From positions 1-5,918 of the forward strand of contig JAALLB010000120.1 of the NCBI GenBank assembly GCA_011087745.1: a stretch of 5,918 nt of DNA. The letters run 5' to 3'. Made by a program: the position numbers and the translations under genes. This document shows, one piece after another, positions 1-5,918 of this stretch; within the stretch, counting starts at the first letter, position 1; each line of letters begins with the position of its first letter. The notes beneath the pieces are model-generated. The model searched no databases and had not been told where the DNA came from. It was given only the letters and a program-made list of their open reading frames with translations. Source of the stretch: Hyphomicrobiales bacterium (GTDB taxonomy: Bacteria > Pseudomonadota > Alphaproteobacteria > Rhizobiales > Rhizobiaceae).

Positions 1-58
1 GGCCTGTCTTGCCACTGCAATCAACGGTTCGTGCATACGTATTGGAAACTGAGCCTTC

Positions 59-628
59 ATGATTGGTCAAATGGTGCGATACTATAAAGTGCCATGGCGT
101 ACCTCGAATACGCTTGGCGGCGCTAAAACCTTTGATGCACAAGCAGGATATGAAAGCGCCACAACCTTGATGGCTGTCATGATGGCAGGTGCCAATTACA
201 TCTGGCATTCAGCAGGCTGGAATGAAGCAGGAATGCATTGTTCGATGGCTAAATTTGTTGTTGATGCGGAGCAATGCGCGATGGCTTGTCGCATGGCAGA
301 GGGCATCAAATGGGATGATTTTGATGAAGCGTTGAGTGCCGTTCGAGATATTGGTCCTGGAGGGCATTATCTGGGACACCCCCATACGCAAGAGAACTTC
401 CAAAAAGCGTTTTTTATGCCGGACCTGTTTGATAACAATTCAATTGAACAATGGGCTTCAGAAGGCTCGGTTGAGATTAACGAGCGTGCTCTAAAGCAGG
501 TGAAATCTTTGCTGGACGCCTATGAAGAACCAAAACTTGATGCGGGTATTGATGATGCCTTACTGGATTATATCGCAAGACGTGAACGTGAAATTCCTGC
601 AATGGATGCTCTTAATCAAGACGACTGA
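59..628 (+). CDS. MttB/trimethylamine methyltransferase family protein, C-terminal part (5' part missing or broken)
   Basis: This encodes the C-terminal 189 residues of an MttB-superfamily methyltransferase, a family that moves a methyl group from a quaternary or tertiary amine to a corrinoid protein. Family-like features, counted from the ATG at 59, are GQMVRYYKVPWRTSN (3-17), DAQAGYES (26-33), an AGANYIWHSAGWNEAG stretch (43-58) and GPGGHYLGHPHTQENF (99-114). The acidic C-terminus ends at TGA 626-628. Full-length members have roughly 470-520 residues, so about 300 N-terminal residues are absent. ATG 59 is unlikely to be the true start: the ribosome site is poor and conserved barrel sequence begins at once. 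In the same frame, bases 2-49 also read family-like (ACLATAINGSCIRIGN), but TGA at 50-52 cuts the frame. The gene is therefore a frameshifted or internally deleted pseudogene, or carries a sequencing error. No UAG codon interrupts the visible part, so this portion gives no sign of the pyrrolysine type. The substrate cannot be read from sequence; glycine betaine or a relative is plausible. Family assignment is firm; intactness is not. Confidence 0.8.
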   Translation: MIGQMVRYYKVPWRTSNTLGGAKTFDAQAGYESATTLMAVMMAGANYIWHSAGWNEAGMHCSMAKFVVDAEQCAMACRMAEGIKWDDFDEALSAVRDIGPGGHYLGHPHTQENFQKAFFMPDLFDNNSIEQWASEGSVEINERALKQVKSLLDAYEEPKLDAGIDDALLDYIARREREIPAMDALNQDD

Positions 629-696
629 AAATAAAGGTCTATTTTCGCAATACAGCAAAATTTGACGATGAAATGTTCACGATTAGGTGCGGCATC

Positions 697-724
697 TTGA
701 CAATTTTGTCTCGCTCGTTGATGT
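697..724 (+). promoter_or_regulatory. Candidate sigma70-type promoter of the gcv operon
   Basis: A perfect TTGACA -35 hexamer lies at 697-702. With a 16-base spacer the -10 would be TGATGT (719-724), which keeps T1, A2-shifted and T6 only loosely; a 17-base spacer gives GATGTT (720-725). The -10 is weak, as is common in alphaproteobacteria. Transcription would begin near 730, about 9 bases before the first aptamer helix, which is the expected place for a riboswitch-led transcript. Support is position plus the -35 alone. Confidence 0.4.
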
Positions 725-738
725 TAGGAAAAATTTAT

Positions 739-955
739 ATGCGGGAGAGCTCAGGTTTATTGCCTGACACCGAAGGAGCAACCACCCCGGAAACTCTCAG
801 GTACCAAGGACCGCATTTGGGTTAACTGCATTTTGCAGATTTAGAATGACTCTGGAGAGCAACGTTTTAAACGTTCACCGACGGGAACAAGCATATCAGC
901 ATAGGGTTGGATGACCCGATTTTGATTTGCGAATACTCTCAGGTTTTTGACAGAG
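739..955 (+). promoter_or_regulatory. Tandem glycine riboswitch (two aptamers) upstream of gcvT
   Basis: This leader RNA senses glycine with two related aptamers. Aptamer 1 (739-816) is closed by a perfect 6-bp P1, ATGCGG 739-744 with CCGCAT 811-816. It has GAGAG 745-749 pairing with CTCTC 794-798, a hairpin TCAGG/CCTGA (751-755/763-767) and the conserved core CACCGAAGGAGCAA (768-781). The linker 817-849 contains a small hairpin CTGCA/TGCAG (826-830/834-838) and leads into the characteristic ACTCTGGAGAG. Aptamer 2 (850-955) has P1 CTCT 850-853 with AGAG 952-955, P2 GAGAG 855-859 with CTCTC 936-940, a hairpin AACGT/ACGTT (861-865/871-875), the core CACCGACGGGAACAA (876-890), a hairpin GGGT/ACCC (904-907/914-917) and the ACTCTCAGG signature (935-943). 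The element stands directly before gcvT, its classic target, where glycine normally raises expression of the cleavage system. Pairings were read by eye; the family call is very secure. Confidence 0.96.
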
Positions 956-1002
956 GGGGTGTGCTGAATTTCAGCATCGTCCTTGTGTGTCAAAATGAGA
1001 GT
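935..1002 (+). promoter_or_regulatory. Riboswitch expression platform: helix that hides the gcvT Shine-Dalgarno
   Basis: ACTCTCA (935-941) is the exact complement of TGAGAGT (996-1002), and TTTTGACA (945-952) is the exact complement of TGTCAAAA (988-995). Together they can form 15 base pairs interrupted only by a 3-base bulge, GGT 942-944. The gcvT ribosome binding site GAGAG (997-1001, 7 bases before the ATG) lies fully inside this helix. CTCTC 936-940 is also the P2 strand of aptamer 2 and A952 is in its P1, so the two folds exclude each other. The loop 953-987 holds a hairpin TGCTGA/TCAGCA (962-967/971-976). No U-run follows the helix, so translational control is favoured over intrinsic termination. 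Glycine binding would free the site and turn translation on. Complementarity is seen directly; the mechanism is inferred. Confidence 0.75.
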
Positions 1003-1008
1003 TTCTAA

Positions 1009-2145
1009 ATGACTGAGTCAACAGAAAATACCCTACTTAAAACACCCCTTAATGATTTGCACGTCAGTCTTGGCGGCAGAATGGTTGAGTTTGCAGGCTA
1101 TTCAATGCCGGTTCAATATCCGAGCGGCATTGTTACTGAACATAATCACACTCGCGAAAAGGCTGGCTTGTATGACGTATCCCATATGGGGCAGGCATGG
1201 CTGAAGGGTGAAAACCACGAACATGTTTCTTCTGAACTTGAAAAACTGGTTCCAGGCGACATTGCTGCACTTGCACCCGGGCGCACACGATACACCCAGT
1301 TTACCAACCAGGATGGTGGTATTTTGGATGATTTGATGGTCACACGACTTGCCTCTTCAAGTGAAGATGGCATCTTGTACCTGGTCGTCAATGCATCCCG
1401 AAAAACAGAAGATTATCAATTGATGAGCGATAATCTAGACTCATCCATCAAACTGGAAAAAATTGAAGACCGAGCGCTTTTGGCGCTTCAGGGTCCTTCA
1501 TCTGAAAAGGTTGTGGCAGGTCTTTGTGACGGTATTGAAGAAACCGCGTTTATGTCGTCTCAAACCATGATGATTGGCGGAATTGAGTGTTGGGTTTCCA
1601 GATCGGGTTATACCGGGGAAGATGGATTTGAAATATCTGTCAAAGCTGATGAAGCAACGGCTCTTGCAGAAAAGCTGCTTGCCCATGAAGATGTTATGGC
1701 TTGCGGCCTTGGTGCTCGAGATTCTCTAAGACTGGAAGCAGGGCTATGTCTTTATGAAAATGACATTGATGAAACAACAAGCCCGATTGAGGCCGGGTTG
1801 ATTTGGTCAATTTCCAAACGCAGGCGTGCAGAAGGCGGATTTCCGGGTGCTGCACGTGTTCAATCTGAAATTGCAAACGGTGTTAGCCGCAAACGTGTGG
1901 GCATCAAGCCGGATGGCCGCGCACCTGCACGCGCTGGGACAGAAATTACCGGCGTTGACGGCGCTGTAATCGGCACACTCACATCAGGTGGGTTTGGACC
2001 CAGCATTGAAGGTCCAATTTCCATGGGGTATGTGCCAACCGAATATTCGGAAGCTGGAACGAAATTAAACTTGCTGGTTCGAGGCAAAGCCCTGCCAGCA
2101 ACAGTGACAGCCCTTCCTTTCATTCCTAATAACTTTAAACGCTAA
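1009..2145 (+). CDS. gcvT: Glycine cleavage system T protein (aminomethyltransferase)
   Basis: Cytoplasmic T protein (EC 2.1.2.10). It takes the aminomethyl group from the lipoyl arm of H protein and transfers the methylene to tetrahydrofolate, giving 5,10-methylene-THF and ammonia. At 378 residues it is close to the usual 360-375. Visible family features are the N-terminal folate-binding region (LGGRMVEFAGYSMPVQYPSG, 21-40), KAGLYDVSHMGQ (51-62), GGILDDLMVTR with the catalytic aspartate region (103-113), ALQGPSSEKV (159-168), SGYTGEDGFEIS (199-210), GLGARDSLRLEAGLCLYENDID (233-254) and a C-terminal barrel domain from about 295 with GTLTSGGFGPSIEGPISMGYV (322-342). The ATG start is supported by GAGAG at 997-1001 and by the riboswitch platform ending just upstream. 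It is the first gene of the operon, followed after 25 bases by gcvH, and should be induced by glycine through the leader RNA. It looks intact. Confidence 0.97.
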   Translation: MTESTENTLLKTPLNDLHVSLGGRMVEFAGYSMPVQYPSGIVTEHNHTREKAGLYDVSHMGQAWLKGENHEHVSSELEKLVPGDIAALAPGRTRYTQFTNQDGGILDDLMVTRLASSSEDGILYLVVNASRKTEDYQLMSDNLDSSIKLEKIEDRALLALQGPSSEKVVAGLCDGIEETAFMSSQTMMIGGIECWVSRSGYTGEDGFEISVKADEATALAEKLLAHEDVMACGLGARDSLRLEAGLCLYENDIDETTSPIEAGLIWSISKRRRAEGGFPGAARVQSEIANGVSRKRVGIKPDGRAPARAGTEITGVDGAVIGTLTSGGFGPSIEGPISMGYVPTEYSEAGTKLNLLVRGKALPATVTALPFIPNNFKR

Positions 2146-2170
2146 ATGACTAACTAATTGGAGAAAATAC

Positions 2171-2536
2171 ATGTCAGTTAAATATACAGAAGACCATGAG
2201 TGGGTAAGCATCGATGGTGATGTGGCAACATTTGGAATTACCGATCACGCACAAGAACAGTTGGGTGAACTGGTTTTTGTTGAACTACCAGATGTTGGTT
2301 CGCAAGTTGAAAAAGGCGGCGAAGCTGCTGTTGTAGAATCGGTTAAGGCAGCTAGTGATGTTTATGCTCCTGTATCTGGAGAGGTGACTGAAACCAATGA
2401 AGCTTTATCCAGTGAGCCGACAAAAGTGAACGAAGAGCCGGAAACCGGCGGTTGGCTTGTGAAGATCAAAATGTCTGATCAAAGTGAACTTGATGGCATG
2501 CTTGATGCAGATGCCTATTCCAAACTTATTGGCTAA
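2171..2536 (+). CDS. gcvH: Glycine cleavage system H protein (lipoyl carrier)
   Basis: Small cytoplasmic carrier protein of 121 residues, within the usual range of about 120-130. Its lipoyl-lysine arm shuttles the aminomethyl intermediate from P to T and is then reoxidised by L protein. The lipoylation site is VESVKAASDVYAPVSGEV, with the modified lysine at residue 59. The N-terminal YTEDHEWV (5-12) and FGITDHAQEQLGELVFVELP (21-40) are also typical. The ATG follows a strong Shine-Dalgarno, GGAGAA 2160-2165, with a 5-base gap. It sits 25 bases after gcvT and 18 before gcvP, so it is almost surely co-transcribed with both. No ligase for lipoate attachment (lipB/lipA/lplA) and no L-protein gene is in the window, so these must be supplied from elsewhere. 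Confidence 0.97.
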   Translation: MSVKYTEDHEWVSIDGDVATFGITDHAQEQLGELVFVELPDVGSQVEKGGEAAVVESVKAASDVYAPVSGEVTETNEALSSEPTKVNEEPETGGWLVKIKMSDQSELDGMLDADAYSKLIG

Positions 2537-2554
2537 AATTTCGGAGAATTCCAA

Positions 2555-5434
2555 ATGACTGCAAAACGCGAACGATTAACCGACCTTCAGGCGGGCGCTA
2601 ACTTTATTCCTCGACACATTGGACCAAGAGAAACAGACATATCATCGATGTTAAAAACCGTTGGTGCTGGTTCGTTGGATGATCTGATTGAAAAGGTTAT
2701 TCCTGCCAACATTCGCATGGATGGGCTTTTAAATTTACCCGAAGCTCTGAGTGAGCGAAATACTCTATCTGACTTGCGACAGGTTGCCGGCCGCAACCAG
2801 GCTTTCACGTCCATGATCGGAATGGGCTATTACGGGTGTGTAACACCCAAGGTTGTCTTGCGACGGCTGCTGGAGAGCCCAGGTTGGTATACAGCTTATA
2901 CGCCTTATCAGGCAGAGGTTAGTCAGGGGCGTCTTGAAGCCTTGATGAATTATCAGCAAATGGTGTGCGATCTAACCGGTCTTGATCTTGCAAATGCTTC
3001 ATTGCTTGATGAAGGAACTGCCGTTGCCGAGGCTATCTCGATGGCGAAGCGTGTTTCAAAAAGCAAGAACCTTGCATTTTTCCTTGACGAAGATACCCAT
3101 CCTCAAACAATCGCTGTTGCGGAAACACGAGCAGAGGCATTTGGTTATGAATTGATCATCGGAAACCCAAGCACTGATCTTGTGCCTGAAGATGTTTTTG
3201 CTGCAGTTCTTTCCTATCCAGGTTCAAGTGGCCAGGTTAATGATTTTTCAAAAATCACAGAATCGCTAAAGGCTGCTGGCGCAATTTCGATTTTTGCAAC
3301 TGATTTGCTTGCACTTGCCTTGCTTAAATCTCCAGGTGAGATGGGTGCGGATATTGCGGTTGGATCTTCTCAAAGGTTTGGTGTTCCCATGGGATACGGT
3401 GGGCCTCATGCTGCATTTTTTGCAACAAGAGATGAGTATAAACGTTCCATCCCGGGCCGAATTATTGGTGTATCAATTGATGTAAATGGCAAGTCTGCCT
3501 ACAGAATGACTTTGCAAACCCGCGAACAACACATTAGACGCGACAAGGCGACCAGTAACATCTGTACGGCTCAGGTCTTGCTTGCAGTTATTGCCGGAAT
3601 GTTTGCTGTATATCACGGGCCAGACGGTATTCGCCGTATTGCGCAACGGGCTCACCGCTATGCGGAAATATGTGCGCATGAAATCAAGCGCCTTGGATAT
3701 ACCGTTCTAACTGATAGCTTCTTTGATACTATTACGGTGCATGCCCCTGGTCGTGCCCATGCAATTCTTGCAAAGGCTAAAGAGAAGAAGATAAACCTTC
3801 GCCTTGTTGATGGTGATCATCTGGGTATTTCCCTTGACCAAACTACCCGGCGTTCAGAACTAGAAAAGCTGCTGGCCTGTTTTAACCGTAATGCCATGTC
3901 AGGTCGGACCATCGATCAGGCAGATGGTGAAGTTGTTGAATGTATTCCAAAACCACTTCAGCGTACTTCTGAGTTTATGACACACCCTGCGTTTCAGCTT
4001 TATCACAGTGAGACGGAATTGCTTCGATACTTGCGCCAATTGCAGGCAAAGGATATTGCGCTTGATCGTTCAATGATACCGCTTGGTTCATGTACGATGA
4101 AACTCAACGGCACAACGGAAATGATCCCGATTACATGGCGCGAGTTTGCGCATATGCATCCGTTTGTTCCTCTTGAACAAGCGCAAGGGTATCAGCAATT
4201 GTTTAAAGACTTTGAAGCAATGCTTTGTGAGATAACCGGATTTGATGCGGTTTCTCTTCAACCTAATGCAGGTAGCCAAGGGGAATATGCCGGACTTCTG
4301 ACAATCCGGGCATATCATAAGCATAATGGTGATGATCATAGAAACATTTGTCTGATCCCAACATCTGCGCATGGTACAAACCCAGCTTCAGCAGTTATGG
4401 CGGGACTAAAAGTTGTTGCTGTTCGTTGTAATGAAGCCGGCAATGTTGATGTTGATGATTTGAAAGCAAAAGCTGCCGAGCACAAGGAAAATCTGGCTGC
4501 TTTGATGATTACCTATCCTTCAACACATGGTGTGTTTGAGTCAGCCATCCGTGAAATTTGTGATGCCATTCATGAAAATGGCGGGCAGGTGTATCTGGAT
4601 GGTGCAAACCTGAATGCGCTGGTTGGTATTGTTCAGCCTGGAAAGATTGGTGCAGATGTTTGTCATATGAACCTTCATAAGACTTTCTGTATTCCGCATG
4701 GCGGTGGTGGCCCTGGTATTGGTCCAATTGGCGTTGGGGCACACTTGGCCAAGTTTTTGCCAGACCATGTACTGGTGACCGGTGTTAACCCTGCTTCGGG
4801 CGGAGAGAAAACGATCGGCCAGGTTGCATCAGCACCTTGGGGTTCTGCTTCAATCCTTCCAATTTCATGGGCCTATATTGCGATGATGGGAAATGCAGGT
4901 TTGAAAAGAGCAACGCAGGTAGCAATCCTCAATGCCAACTATATCGCGGCTCGTCTAAGCAAGTATTTTCCAGTCCTGTATTCAGGTCCTGGCGGCTATG
5001 TTGCTCATGAGTGTATTCTTGATATGCGTAGCTTGAAGGAGAACCTGGGTATTACGGTTGAAGATGTCGCCAAGAGATTGGTCGACTATGGCTATCATGC
5101 TCCAACAATGTCTTTTCCTGTTGTTGAAACCATGATGGTCGAACCGACTGAGTCTGAAAACAAACAGGAGATTGACCGTTTTTGCGATGCCATGATTGCC
5201 ATAGCCATGGAGATTGATGAAATTCGCGATGGTAAAGTGGAGGTCGACAACAATCTGCTTTCAAATGCGCCTCATACCCAAGACTTGTTAATGGGTGATT
5301 GGGGCAGGCCATATTCCAAGGAACGTGCTTTCTTCCCATTGCCGTATGTATCTGATGACAAGTATTGGCCGCCTGTTGGCAGGGTCGATAACGTTCATGG
5401 TGACCGAATCTGGTTTGCGCCTGCCCACCAATAG
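2555..5434 (+). CDS. gcvP: Glycine dehydrogenase (aminomethyl-transferring), glycine cleavage P protein, single-chain type
   Basis: PLP-dependent P protein (EC 1.4.4.2), which decarboxylates glycine and passes the aminomethyl group to lipoylated H protein. Its 959 residues match the long single-chain form (E. coli type, about 957) rather than the split gcvPA/gcvPB type. The N-terminal half begins with FIPRHIGP (17-24) and contains GMGYYGCVTPKVV (89-101), YTPYQAEVSQGRLEAL (115-130) and SSQRFGVPMGYGGPHAAFFA (271-290). The C-terminal half contains SMIPLGSCTMKLN (506-518), NAGSQGEYAGLL, PTSAHGTNPASA and the cofactor site MNLHKTFCIPHGGGGPGIGP, whose PLP lysine is residue 709. The C-terminus has WGRPYSKERAFFPLPYV and a final VDNVHGDRIW, as is normal in the family. 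The ATG follows GGAGA at 2543-2547 with a 7-base gap. It is the last gene of the operon, and no frameshift or missing catalytic motif is seen. The stop TAG (5432-5434) lies 4 bases from the stop of the convergent transporter gene. Confidence 0.98.
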   Translation: MTAKRERLTDLQAGANFIPRHIGPRETDISSMLKTVGAGSLDDLIEKVIPANIRMDGLLNLPEALSERNTLSDLRQVAGRNQAFTSMIGMGYYGCVTPKVVLRRLLESPGWYTAYTPYQAEVSQGRLEALMNYQQMVCDLTGLDLANASLLDEGTAVAEAISMAKRVSKSKNLAFFLDEDTHPQTIAVAETRAEAFGYELIIGNPSTDLVPEDVFAAVLSYPGSSGQVNDFSKITESLKAAGAISIFATDLLALALLKSPGEMGADIAVGSSQRFGVPMGYGGPHAAFFATRDEYKRSIPGRIIGVSIDVNGKSAYRMTLQTREQHIRRDKATSNICTAQVLLAVIAGMFAVYHGPDGIRRIAQRAHRYAEICAHEIKRLGYTVLTDSFFDTITVHAPGRAHAILAKAKEKKINLRLVDGDHLGISLDQTTRRSELEKLLACFNRNAMSGRTIDQADGEVVECIPKPLQRTSEFMTHPAFQLYHSETELLRYLRQLQAKDIALDRSMIPLGSCTMKLNGTTEMIPITWREFAHMHPFVPLEQAQGYQQLFKDFEAMLCEITGFDAVSLQPNAGSQGEYAGLLTIRAYHKHNGDDHRNICLIPTSAHGTNPASAVMAGLKVVAVRCNEAGNVDVDDLKAKAAEHKENLAALMITYPSTHGVFESAIREICDAIHENGGQVYLDGANLNALVGIVQPGKIGADVCHMNLHKTFCIPHGGGGPGIGPIGVGAHLAKFLPDHVLVTGVNPASGGEKTIGQVASAPWGSASILPISWAYIAMMGNAGLKRATQVAILNANYIAARLSKYFPVLYSGPGGYVAHECILDMRSLKENLGITVEDVAKRLVDYGYHAPTMSFPVVETMMVEPTESENKQEIDRFCDAMIAIAMEIDEIRDGKVEVDNNLLSNAPHTQDLLMGDWGRPYSKERAFFPLPYVSDDKYWPPVGRVDNVHGDRIWFAPAHQ

Positions 5435-5438
5435 AAGC

Positions 5439-5918
5439 CTATATGGAGGCGGCTGAATAGAACCTTTTTAGGAAGAGTGGTGTCAAATACATCGGGATTT
5501 GATAGCACGCGATAAAAAGCATGATGGGTTCAGTAACCGTCAGCGGGAGTGCTGCAAGAAATAGAGCCATGTTTCTGTTTCCGGCTATCACGCTGACGGC
5601 AACTCGATTTTTGGAAAATCGAGGAGCTTTCATTGAGTAGAAGGTTAGTACCTGAAACCCAAAATTGGCGCAAAATGCTGCCAACACTGTAAACAAGACG
5701 CTATAGGGCTCGTTTGTTAAAGCGGGCCCTAAAGCTGACATCAGGCCAATCACCAGAACGGCCATTAATATGATGGATAGCCCATCGGAAATCCGGGTTT
5801 GGGCTTCTGTCATTTCGGGTAAAAATCTTTGCCTGATAAAAAACCCTAGTCCGGCAGCAATCGTAACTAACGTCAACTCGGGATAAGGGCTGTATTTCCG
5901 ATTGATTTGAGGTTGATT
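5439..5918 (-). CDS. Multi-pass membrane protein, C-terminal part, resembling bile acid:sodium symporter (SBF/BASS) family
   Basis: This is a convergent gene read leftward, with its stop TAG at 5441-5439. The reading frame stays open to the window edge: 14 further codons lie upstream of the TTG at 5876, which is therefore not the real start, and 159 residues are visible. Hydrophobic stretches, numbered from that TTG, lie at about 2-14, 33-53, 58-80, 92-112 and 114-137, so about five membrane segments remain. A polar loop RQRFLPEMTEAQTRI (15-29) follows the first segment, and a basic loop KAPRFSKNR (83-91) precedes VSVIAGNRNMALFLAALP (94-111). The G-N-R-N element at the start of a membrane helix, followed by a last helix ending in PLFLKRFY, recalls the conserved core of SBF/BASS-type carriers. 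Such proteins co-transport organic anions with sodium, but the substrate here cannot be read. The family call rests on motif memory only; a different carrier family such as AEC is possible. Its promoter lies outside the window. Confidence 0.55.
   Translation of the reverse strand, partial: NQPQINRKYSPYPELTLVTIAAGLGFFIRQRFLPEMTEAQTRISDGLSIILMAVLVIGLMSALGPALTNEPYSVLFTVLAAFCANFGFQVLTFYSMKAPRFSKNRVAVSVIAGNRNMALFLAALPLTVTEPIMLFIACYQIPMYLTPLFLKRFYSAASI

Noticed and set aside
50..52. The in-frame TGA in the MttB-family gene could be a recoded codon (selenocysteine, or analogous to pyrrolysine in MttB).
   Set aside because: Pyrrolysine in MttB uses UAG, not UGA. No selenocysteine element is evident after the codon, and the residues around it look like a deletion or frame change rather than a read-through site.
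627..646. Hairpin GAAAATA/TATTTTC (627-633/640-646) after the MttB-family stop as a terminator.
   Set aside because: The 7-bp stem is nearly all A-T and is followed by GCAATACAG rather than a T-run, so it is too weak to call an intrinsic terminator.
662..690. Second promoter candidate with TTGACG at 662-667.
   Set aside because: No acceptable -10 hexamer lies 16-18 bases downstream, and TTGACA at 697 is better placed for the riboswitch transcript.
4088..4768. Several minus-strand open frames inside gcvP (for example 4088-4372, 4509-4742, 4541-4768), and similar ones inside gcvT.
   Set aside because: They lie opposite well-conserved coding sequence, overlap each other, have no convincing ribosome sites and encode low-complexity or basic peptides without recognisable domains.
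5436..5469. Possible terminator after gcvP: AGCC/GGCT (5436-5439/5451-5454) or GCCT/AGGC (5437-5440/5447-5450) with TTTTT at 5465-5469.
   Set aside because: Both stems are only 4 bp and the T-run starts more than 10 bases after the stem. The stretch is also coding on the other strand, so its composition is constrained.
5874..5876. TTG at 5876 on the minus strand as the start of a 145-residue protein.
   Set aside because: The frame continues without a stop to the window edge, and a transporter of this kind needs more membrane segments upstream, so the gene is simply truncated by the window.

Overview
The window holds a complete glycine cleavage operon, gcvT-gcvH-gcvP, on the + strand. A tandem glycine riboswitch precedes it. 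On the left is the 3' part of an MttB/trimethylamine-methyltransferase-family gene, and on the right is the 3' part of a convergent membrane-transporter gene. The AT/GC balance looks even to slightly AT-rich. The two-aptamer riboswitch, the single-chain GcvP of 959 residues, the T-H-P gene order and the non-pyrrolysine MttB-like neighbour fit a proteobacterium, most likely an alphaproteobacterium. That placement is inference, because no taxonomic marker is present.

Layout: (1) 1-628 is the C-terminal 189 residues of an MttB-family corrinoid methyltransferase. Its frame is interrupted by TGA at 50-52, so the gene is either damaged or carries a sequence error near the window edge. (2) 629-1008 is a 380-base leader with a candidate promoter (697-724), two glycine aptamers (739-816 and 850-955) and an expression platform ending at the gcvT start. 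(3) 1009-2145 is gcvT, 2171-2536 is gcvH and 2555-5434 is gcvP. They are separated by only 25 and 18 bases, and each has its own Shine-Dalgarno sequence. (4) 5439-5918 on the minus strand is the C-terminal part of a multi-pass membrane protein resembling the bile acid:sodium symporter superfamily. It continues beyond the right edge, and its stop lies 4 bases from the gcvP stop.

How it works together: P decarboxylates glycine and loads the aminomethyl group on the lipoyl arm of H. T then transfers the methylene to tetrahydrofolate and releases ammonia. The fourth subunit, the L protein (dihydrolipoyl dehydrogenase), is not encoded here. Glycine binding to the riboswitch should turn the operon on. 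The sequence shows a specific way to do this: the 3' part of aptamer 2 can instead form a 15-bp helix with one 3-base bulge that buries the gcvT ribosome binding site, and this excludes the P2 pairing of the glycine-bound aptamer. The MttB-family neighbour may link methylated-amine breakdown to glycine and one-carbon metabolism.

No unknown system was found. The points most worth a second look are the explicit translational switch in the leader and the interrupted methyltransferase gene.
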